From Pseudomonadota bacterium (GTDB lineage Bacteria > Pseudomonadota > Gammaproteobacteria > Burkholderiales > JABEVD01): DNA of 45,269 nt. Positions 40,319 to 45,269 of this stretch are shown here, piece after piece (position 1 is the stretch's first letter; each line of letters starts with the position of its first letter). The translations under genes and the position numbers were made by a program. Location of the stretch: NCBI GenBank assembly GCA_021848825.1, contig JAJZTQ010000022.1, positions 1 through 45,269 of the forward strand. The letters run 5' to 3'. The notes beneath the pieces are model-generated. The model had not been told where the DNA came from. It saw only the letters and a list, made by a program, of their open reading frames with translations, and searched no databases.

Positions 40319-40661
40319 GCTGATATTCCTGGCGCTATTCGTTCTCTCGCTGCCAGCCATGGCCAGGGAGTCGGCCAAGGACAATTACAGGACCTATTGC
40401 GTTCAGTGTCACGGCATGGCGGGAAACGGAAAGGGAGTCAATATCCGGGACATGTCCGTCCAGCCCAGGGACCATACCGATGCGAAAGCGATGTCCACCC
40501 GTTCGGACGACACGCTTTTCAAGGTGATCAAGGAAGGCGGGCTTTCGATAGACAAGTCCGTGCTGATGCCGCCCTGGGGAGATACCTTGAGCGACGATGA
40601 AATCAGGGACATGGCGCAATACCTGCGCACATTGTGCAAGTGCAAGTACGGGGGAAGTTGA
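40308..40661 (+). CDS. ncgC: Monoheme cytochrome c (NcgC type)
   Basis: A 117-residue class I cytochrome c with a signal peptide (1-19, ending AMA) and heme motif CVQCH at 31-35. A downstream Met in SVLMPPWGDTLSDDEI is the likely sixth ligand, and the MAQYLRTLC helix ends the fold. The ATG overlaps the ncgB stop region by 11 bases. A 78-base gap separates it from nirK. It is the likely small electron carrier to NirK. Confidence 0.87.
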   Translation: MGNKLIFLALFVLSLPAMARESAKDNYRTYCVQCHGMAGNGKGVNIRDMSVQPRDHTDAKAMSTRSDDTLFKVIKEGGLSIDKSVLMPPWGDTLSDDEIRDMAQYLRTLCKCKYGGS

Positions 40662-40739
40662 TCAAGACAGGAGGGGGATATCGAAATAGCCAATCAAAAC
40701 CATGAGTTAACTTGACAAACATTTTACAGAGGGAAAAAC

Positions 40740-41687
40740 ATGAATACTTTCAAGAAAGCAACCCTGGCAACCATGATGGCCGCTGCAGTCCTTTGCGCAG
40801 AGCATGCCAGCGCGAAAACGGTAAAGGTCACCTTTACCGCAAAGGAAGTGACGCTTGCCGTGGACAACAAGGGTACGAAATACGACGCCTGGACTTTCAA
40901 CGGTTCCATTCCAGGGCCCGTCGTGCGGGTGAAGGAAGGCGATACGGTCGATTTCACGCTGGTCAATCCGCCTGAAAACAAGAACTCGCATGCGATCGAT
41001 TTCCATGCGGCCCAGGTCGATGTGCTGAACGAATTTGCGCCGATCAAGCCCGGGGAGACGAAGCACTTCACGTTCGTGGCGAAGGTGCCAGGCGTGTTCA
41101 TGTATCACTGCGGCGCGAGCCCGATGGTTCAGCATATCGCCAGAGGCATGTACGGCGTCATCATCGTCGATCCCAAGGAAGGCTATTCCAAGGCGTTTCC
41201 GAAGCCCGATCGCGAATACATTCTCGTCGAAGGCCAGTATTTCCCCGATGCGGAGAATTACAAGGCGATGCTCGAGAACAAGGGCTGGGCCGGAAATCTG
41301 ATCAATGGAAAGATGTTCCACTACGATCCGGTGCATGATCCGAACGCATCCCAGGTGCTCGAGGCGAAACCGGGCGAGCGGGTCAGAGTCTATTTCGTGA
41401 ACGCCAACATCAACATGCCCGTCGCATTCCATCCCATCGCAGCAATCTGGGACAGGGTCTACATCAACGGCAATCCCAAGAACACGCTCTACGGGATGCA
41501 GACATACAACGTGGCAGTGGCGGAAGCGGATGCATTCGACATCGTTTCTCCCAAGGACCACGCGACCAACAATGCGATAGTGGACCACACCATGGGCGCT
41601 GCGTTGCGTGGCGCAATCACGGTGCTGATGAACAAGCCGGACGCCGATCCCAACAAGGGCAAAGGCGACCAGATCCTTCTCAAATAG
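40740..41687 (+). CDS. nirK: Copper-containing nitrite reductase
   Basis: NirK reduces nitrite to nitric oxide in the periplasm. The 315-residue protein has a signal peptide (about 1-25) and two cupredoxin domains. Type 1 copper ligands are His84, Cys124, His132 and Met137; type 2 ligands are His89, His123 and His283; the catalytic Asp87 lies in SHAIDFHAA and the catalytic His is probably His231 in FHPIAAIW. The spacing MYHCGASPMVQH is the short-loop form found in ammonia-oxidiser NirK. AGAGGGA precedes the ATG. A TTGACA at 40712 has no matching -10 box, so nirK is probably read from the ncgA promoter. Confidence 0.95.
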   Translation: MNTFKKATLATMMAAAVLCAEHASAKTVKVTFTAKEVTLAVDNKGTKYDAWTFNGSIPGPVVRVKEGDTVDFTLVNPPENKNSHAIDFHAAQVDVLNEFAPIKPGETKHFTFVAKVPGVFMYHCGASPMVQHIARGMYGVIIVDPKEGYSKAFPKPDREYILVEGQYFPDAENYKAMLENKGWAGNLINGKMFHYDPVHDPNASQVLEAKPGERVRVYFVNANINMPVAFHPIAAIWDRVYINGNPKNTLYGMQTYNVAVAEADAFDIVSPKDHATNNAIVDHTMGAALRGAITVLMNKPDADPNKGKGDQILLK

Positions 41688-41711
41688 TATCCAACACTCG
41701 GGAGAATTGCC

Positions 41712-41804
41712 ATGAACAGCTATCAAATACTGGGTCTCGCCTGGATGATCATCTACCCAGCCGTCATGCTTGCGACAAGCTGGGGAAAGATCGTGGGCAG
41801 GTAA
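41712..41804 (+). CDS. Small membrane peptide (30 residues) after nirK
   Basis: A 30-codon open frame with a strong GGGAGA seven bases before its ATG, 24 bases after the nirK stop. It encodes MNSYQILGLAWMIIYPAVML followed by ATSWGKIVGR: one hydrophobic helix (about residues 6-23) and a basic end (K, R). Such one-helix peptides often act as assembly or stability factors for membrane enzymes. It is too short for normal gene finding, and I know no named family. The ribosome binding site and hydrophobic pattern support it; there is no comparative evidence. Confidence 0.6.
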   Translation: MNSYQILGLAWMIIYPAVMLATSWGKIVGR

Positions 41805-41821
41805 ACGGCGTTTCGATGCCT

Positions 41822-41841
41822 GGGAGGGCTGCGGTCCTCCC
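41822..41841 (+). other. Hairpin 1 after the small peptide gene
   Basis: GGGAGG (41822-41827) and CCTCCC (41836-41841) form a 6-bp stem around GCTGCGGT. No T tract follows, so it is not a terminator by itself. Its stem sequence is the same as that of the terminator at 41899-41923, so the two could form alternative pairs. Confidence 0.45.
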
Positions 41842-41898
41842 GGCTTGAACGGACTCGCCATTTCATGAATTTGAAGGGATAGTCCGGCAGCTCGGTTC

Positions 41899-41923
41899 GG
41901 GAGGGTTTTCCCTCCCACTTTTT
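41899..41923 (+). terminator. Rho-independent terminator of the nirK cluster
   Basis: GGGAGGG (41899-41905) and CCCTCCC (41910-41916) form a 7-bp GC-rich stem with a TTTT loop, followed by ACTTTTT. This is a textbook intrinsic terminator. It lies only 12 bases before the next gene (41936), so it either ends the nirK operon completely or acts as an attenuator for that gene. Confidence 0.8.
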
Positions 41924-41935
41924 GGAAGCCATGCA

Positions 41936-42871
41936 ATGAAGATTCGTCACCTTGCGGCATTTCTCTTGTTTTTTTCGCATTTCAATGCCGCCCATGCCTG
42001 CGCGGCCTGCGGCTGCATGCTTTCGAAGGATTGGGAAATCCAGGGGATGGGCAGCGGCCCCGGATTCACTGTCGGTCTTACCTATGATTACGTAGACCAG
42101 AATCAGATGCGAAGCGGCTACGGCAAGGCGCCAGGCTTCACCTTGCCCAATGCCCAGGAAATAGAGATGAGGACGCGGACTTCCTTCACGACGCTGGTCG
42201 GAGATTATCAGGGCGCAAAGTGGGGCGTGAACATCCAGCTTCCCTATCTCGACCGCTATCACCTGACCTATCCTCAGGGGGCCGTCGCACTCGACTCGTC
42301 CAGTTCGAGCTCGCTGGGAGACGCCAGGATATTGTGGCGATACACGGGGTTTTCGAAGGATGGAAGCAACGGCCTGTTTCTGGGAGCGAAGCTTCCCACA
42401 GGTTCAACCGGTGTCGATTTTGCAAGCGGCGAACCGCTCGACGCCAGCCTCCAGCCGGGAACCGGGTCAACAGACATCCTTTTCGGGGGGTTTCACCAGG
42501 GGCAGATCGAGAAACTGAAGATGGGCTGGTTCCTGCAAGGGCTCGTCCAGCATGCGGTTTCGACGCGGAACGAATACCGCCCTGGCGATTCCTTCAACAT
42601 CAATGCGGGGATTCGATATGCGAAGTTCGGGGAGAGAATCGCGCCCATGCTCCAGTTCAATTTCATCAGAAGAATTTCGGACAGCGGCGCAAATGCGACG
42701 CCTTACATAACCGGAGGCGACTTGGCCTACCTGGCCCCGGGGGTATCAATCAGGCTGGGGAACGGAACGAGCGCCTACGGATTCGTGCAGGTTCCGATAT
42801 ACCAGTATGTGCAGGGCCTGCAGCTTGTCCCGACGAAAATCATATCCATCGGTCTGTTGCATGCAATCTGA
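41936..42871 (+). CDS. Outer-membrane-type beta-barrel protein with N-terminal CxxCxC
   Basis: A 311-residue exported protein. The signal peptide (MKIRHLAAFLLFFSHFNAAHA) is followed at once by CAACGC in the predicted mature N-terminus, so there are three Cys residues that could bind metal or form a disulfide. The rest has repeated amphipathic strands (FTVGLTYDYVD, WGVNIQLPYLDRY, GLFLGAKLPTGSTGVDF, WFLQGLVQHAVST, APMLQFNFIRRI) and ends YGFVQVPIYQYVQGLQLVPTKIISIGLLHAI, as in the MetA-pathway/transporter barrel group (PF13557). Role unknown. A periplasmic thioredoxin gene starts 10 bases on, a likely partner for the Cys cluster. Confidence 0.78.
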   Translation: MKIRHLAAFLLFFSHFNAAHACAACGCMLSKDWEIQGMGSGPGFTVGLTYDYVDQNQMRSGYGKAPGFTLPNAQEIEMRTRTSFTTLVGDYQGAKWGVNIQLPYLDRYHLTYPQGAVALDSSSSSSLGDARILWRYTGFSKDGSNGLFLGAKLPTGSTGVDFASGEPLDASLQPGTGSTDILFGGFHQGQIEKLKMGWFLQGLVQHAVSTRNEYRPGDSFNINAGIRYAKFGERIAPMLQFNFIRRISDSGANATPYITGGDLAYLAPGVSIRLGNGTSAYGFVQVPIYQYVQGLQLVPTKIISIGLLHAI

Positions 42872-42881
42872 GGATGTCATC

Positions 42882-43331
42882 ATGAAGAAACTGCTGCTGA
42901 TATTCGCCCTTCTCTCATTCGGTCCGGCCCTCTCCATGGCTTCGGAAAACTGGTCCTTCACCGACACAGACAGCAGGGTGATCCGTCTTTCCGATTACAA
43001 GGGAAAATGGGTGCTGGTCAATTTCTGGGCGACATGGTGCCCGCCATGCCTCGCCGAAGTTCCGGAACTCAATGCGATGAAGCGCAAGAATGTCGCCATC
43101 ATAGGCATAGCGGTCAGCTATTCGAGTCGGCATGAGGTTCTTGATTTCATGAAGGGCAGGGGGATAGCCTACCCTGTGATACTCGGAAACGAAGACATCG
43201 CGGCGGCATTCGGCGGAATAGACAGCCTTCCGACGAGTTTTCTCTATTCGCCGGAAGGAAAGCTGGTCGGAAAGCATGAAGGGCCGCTTACCGAATCGGA
43301 AATCGGCAAGTTCATCTCTTCACGGAATTGA
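42882..43331 (+). CDS. Periplasmic TlpA-like thioredoxin
   Basis: A 149-residue protein with a signal peptide (about 1-20, KKLLLIFALLSFGPALSMA) and a thioredoxin fold. The active site is WCPPC in NFWATWCPPCLAEVPEL, and the cis-Pro segment is SLPTSFLYSPEG. The ATG 42882 follows AGGATGTC; earlier in-frame codons run through the barrel gene. The position after a protein with a Cys-rich N-terminus suggests that it reduces those cysteines. The dsbD at 6.6 kb could supply electrons. Confidence 0.88.
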   Translation: MKKLLLIFALLSFGPALSMASENWSFTDTDSRVIRLSDYKGKWVLVNFWATWCPPCLAEVPELNAMKRKNVAIIGIAVSYSSRHEVLDFMKGRGIAYPVILGNEDIAAAFGGIDSLPTSFLYSPEGKLVGKHEGPLTESEIGKFISSRN

Positions 43332-43354
43332 CTACAGGAAACGTGCCGTCAATT

Positions 43355-44191
43355 TCACGGATTGCTGCATGAGCCGCTCCTGTCCGGATAGTAGAGCTGG
43401 TAGTACCACGCATAGGCTGATTCGATCTGGGACTGGATACGGGGCGAGATTTCGTGCCGCTTCGGTCTTCCGATCGAGTTCTGCTGGGCATGCAGGTATT
43501 TCATCCTGTAATGGCTGTCGCTCTCCCTGGCAAGCGCGGGGATATTGTCGAGATCGATCTCGAACTCGGAAAGACCGAGCCACTTGTAGAGCTTCTTCAT
43601 CACGGCCCGGGGATTTTCTGTCAGATCCTCGAAGCGCATGAAAAAAAGCCGCTCCTGAATCTCTCTGGGAAGATCCTGTACGGCATGAATGGAGATGAGC
43701 GGCGCGCCGATCACTTTGTCCTTGGCGAAAAGCATGTCGGCCCGGCCGAACCTGTCATAGTCCGCTAAATGGTCGATGAAGTCGAGCATGATGGTCTTCT
43801 GGTGTTGCGCCTCGATCGATCCGCAGATCTGCCCGAGCTCCCTGAGGCAAACGATCATCTTCGTCTCCGGGGCGAGCTTCAGGGTCATCTCGATGCAGTG
43901 CAGCCAGGCCCTGTTCTTGTCGACCACGATCTTCCTGTCGGACTTCAGCCATCCCCTCAGGAAGCCTTGCATGGCGTCCTGTAGATGCCCGTAGCCGGAA
44001 TCGAAGGCATTGTCCAGCTGCGAGAGCATGAACTGGTCGTCGCTCGCCATGCGGCGGATGCCGAGAAGCAGGTTGCATAATGGGGAGCTCAAACCCTCGC
44101 AGGCTATCTCGGGATGCATGGCAAGGAGCTGGCACAATAAGGTCGAGCCCGCCCTCGGCAGGCCAGTCACGGCAACGAAATTTGCGCTCAT
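43355..44191 (-). CDS. Sulfotransferase 3
   Basis: A 278-residue sulfotransferase-like protein, not closely similar to the two encoded at 29.5 and 36.5 kb. LPRAGSTLLCQLLAMHP (11-27) is the phosphosulfate loop, and MIVCLRELGQICGSIEAQ the 3'-phosphate region with the usual Arg. FMRFEDLTENPRAVMKKLYKWLGL and KRHEISPRIQSQIE are typical of the C-terminal half of proteobacterial sulfotransferases. The acceptor is unknown. It stands alone on the minus strand after the thioredoxin gene. Confidence 0.82.
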   Translation of the reverse strand: MSANFVAVTGLPRAGSTLLCQLLAMHPEIACEGLSSPLCNLLLGIRRMASDDQFMLSQLDNAFDSGYGHLQDAMQGFLRGWLKSDRKIVVDKNRAWLHCIEMTLKLAPETKMIVCLRELGQICGSIEAQHQKTIMLDFIDHLADYDRFGRADMLFAKDKVIGAPLISIHAVQDLPREIQERLFFMRFEDLTENPRAVMKKLYKWLGLSEFEIDLDNIPALARESDSHYRMKYLHAQQNSIGRPKRHEISPRIQSQIESAYAWYYQLYYPDRSGSCSNP

Positions 44192-44356
44192 CTCAAGGGG
44201 TTTCTGTTTAGAACACGCTGATGATGCTGCGTACGGGAAAGATTGTCAAAACCTCTTCTCCAGCCGGACTCTGGAAGAAGGACATCTGTCGCCAGACTTT
44301 TAGAGGCGCCCTTTACAGTTGTCCCGAAGCGTCTTGGCCATAAGTCGCAGCATACG
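44192..44356. other. Non-coding interval upstream of sulfotransferase 3
   Basis: No gene is recognised. An imperfect hairpin (CTTCTCCAG with CTGGAAGAAG, 44255-44280) is present. The leftward promoter of the sulfotransferase is probably here, but I cannot point to clear hexamers. Confidence 0.4.
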
Positions 44357-44650
44357 TCACTGAGATGATGTCGACGTCACAGCGGCCTTGTCAAAAAGAG
44401 TCGTCCAGAAAACAGAGTTCCAGGAGGCAGTGCTGCAATCTGAACAAATGCTGCTTGAAATTCGTGTGAAAAGGTAGGCCAGAGCGCCATATGCTTGCGT
44501 TGGATCGTTAAGCGTTGTGCTTAGTGAAGTCCATTTGGTTGTCCCATCTTGTCGTAATACATATACCGTTTGCGAAAACTCACCACTATTGCTTTGCGAG
44601 GTCTCCATCTTGTATTCGGATGCGGCAGCGCTTTCATTTCGCAAGGCCAT
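44357..44650 (-). CDS. Doubtful 97-residue ORF rich in Ser and Thr
   Basis: An open frame on the minus strand coding for a 97-residue protein with many Ser and Thr residues (ETSQSNSGEFSQ, WTSLSTTLNDPT) and two Cys (SICSDCSTASW). It has no recognisable domain, signal peptide or ribosome binding site at its ATG. The base composition is less GC-rich than the neighbours. It may be a real accessory gene or chance. No homologue comes to mind. Confidence 0.3.
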   Translation of the reverse strand: MALRNESAAASEYKMETSQSNSGEFSQTVYVLRQDGTTKWTSLSTTLNDPTQAYGALAYLFTRISSSICSDCSTASWNSVFWTTLFDKAAVTSTSSQ

Positions 44651-44770
44651 GACGCCGACATCGAAGCGGCGGGCTGCCGCCGGAAGTCGTGACCGAAAGG
44701 AGAAGTGACGCGAATCTCGTTGACCGGACGAGCTGGAAATCCATGTCTTCTTCGCCAGAATGGATCTAGA

Positions 44771-45247
44771 ATGAATTATCTTTTTGCATTTTCAAGCGCG
44801 AAAGAGATGGTTCCAATCAAGGACAGCCATTTGGTGACCAAGACGAGAAGCGGAATGATGCTGCCCCGCAAGGCGGCCATCAAGAAGCGTCTTGCGATCT
44901 TCGGTGTGGTCTTGCTGGTGTTATCGCTTGCAGGCTATTTTTTCCTGAACCAGATACCTGAAGAGCTCCAGCTCTCCAGGAGCATGCAGGGAAAACCGGG
45001 CAGCCCGCTGGAAATAGCCGCGACCAAGGCATGTACGCGCTACATACTGGAATCCGTTCCGGACGCCAAATTCTCAAGCTTCATGGAAGGATCCATCGTG
45101 AAGCAGGCGGATGGCGAATGGAAAGTGAAGCGCGCAATCGTCAAACAGAATCTGTTCGGCAGCGAGATCATCGGCATTTTCGTATGCACCATGAAGCGTG
45201 ACCAGAAGGGCCGATGGGAGCTCGTGGAGCTCAGTAAAGTCAGGTGA
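44771..45247 (+). CDS. Membrane-anchored hypothetical protein
   Basis: The frame encodes a protein with a basic cytoplasmic part (LPRKAAIKKR), one membrane helix (LAIFGVVLLVLSLAGYFFL) and an extracytoplasmic domain of about 110 residues with two Cys (KACTRY, FVCTMKRD). The last part (EWKVKRAIVKQNLFGSEIIGIFVCTMKR) looks like a small alpha/beta domain. I do not recognise a family. The start is unclear: ATGs at 44771, 44810 and 44852/44855 are all possible, and only the last places the positive residues right before the helix. The gene is complete at its 3' end. Confidence 0.6.
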   Translation: MNYLFAFSSAKEMVPIKDSHLVTKTRSGMMLPRKAAIKKRLAIFGVVLLVLSLAGYFFLNQIPEELQLSRSMQGKPGSPLEIAATKACTRYILESVPDAKFSSFMEGSIVKQADGEWKVKRAIVKQNLFGSEIIGIFVCTMKRDQKGRWELVELSKVR

Positions 45248-45269
45248 TGCCGCCAGGAAGTCAGGGACA

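Noticed and set aside
40712-40739. TTGACA at 40712 as a separate nirK promoter
   Set aside because: A 17-base spacing places the -10 box on the start codon (AAAACA), so no usable promoter is formed.
1-45269. CRISPR arrays, insertion sequences or rRNA genes
   Set aside because: No regularly spaced direct repeats, transposase ORFs or rRNA-like segments were seen.

Overview
The window looks like chromosomal DNA of a betaproteobacterium, probably of the Nitrosomonadales. The best pointer is a four-gene block at 38.5-41.7 kb (two-domain multicopper oxidase, diheme and monoheme cytochromes c, copper nitrite reductase) with the content and order of ncgABC-nirK of Nitrosomonas europaea, preceded by an NsrR-like site. 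That block alone does not prove ammonia oxidation. Housekeeping gene order (dsbD-tlpA-aroQ-accBC-prmA-DUF3426) and a glycine-riboswitch-controlled gcvTHP operon fit the same assignment.

0-13.3 kb is mostly core: tRNA-Arg(CCG) with a decayed partial copy, a small cytochrome c, apaH, an olsB/olsA-like pair for ornithine lipid, a PfkB kinase next to a 2Fe-2S flavoprotein reductase, an SDR protein, fxsA, cutA, dsbD with a TlpA thioredoxin, aroQ, accB-accC, prmA, a zinc-ribbon/DUF3426 protein and a PsiE-like membrane protein. 13.3-17.9 kb holds promoter, tandem glycine riboswitch and gcvT-gcvH-gcvP. 17.9-28 kb holds an aldo-keto reductase and methyltransferase pair, a NUDIX hydrolase, a small exported protein, NDH-2, and a three-gene signalling operon (hybrid-type PAS/GAF histidine kinase, single-domain receiver, receiver-PAS-GAF-GGDEF-EAL protein with a degenerate GGDEF motif).

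28.1-38.3 kb is the accessory region of most interest. A rightward, translationally coupled trio encodes a PqqD-like (RRE) protein, an HPr-kinase-like enzyme and a sulfotransferase. Facing it is a leftward set: three tandem tail-collar (MdpB-like) proteins, a 48-residue peptide and an asparagine-synthetase-like enzyme. The peptide fits a lasso precursor: W-x-x-P leader motif, Thr at the penultimate leader position, and an 18-residue core with Asp at core position 9 and Ser at the C-terminus. The cyclase-like gene starts 14 bases after it. The expected leader peptidase (B2, transglutaminase-like) and an exporter are not in the window. Remnants of a PhyH-type 2-oxoglutarate oxygenase lie on both sides of this block (28.15 kb: N-terminus; 34.5-34.8 kb: C-terminus). 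Next comes a rightward operon of a methyltransferase/aspartyl-hydroxylase fusion, a second sulfotransferase, a GNAT protein and an unknown 88-residue protein. I read the whole as a candidate tailored (phosphorylated and/or sulfated) lasso-like RiPP locus, possibly linked to surface collar-domain proteins; the link is inference.

38.4-45.2 kb holds the NsrR-like site, a near-consensus sigma-70 promoter and an 11-bp-stem palindrome in front of ncgABC-nirK, a 30-codon membrane peptide gene after nirK, two GGGAGG/CCTCCC hairpins, an outer-membrane-type protein with a CxxCxC N-terminus, a periplasmic thioredoxin, a third sulfotransferase, and two poorly characterised ORFs near the right edge.
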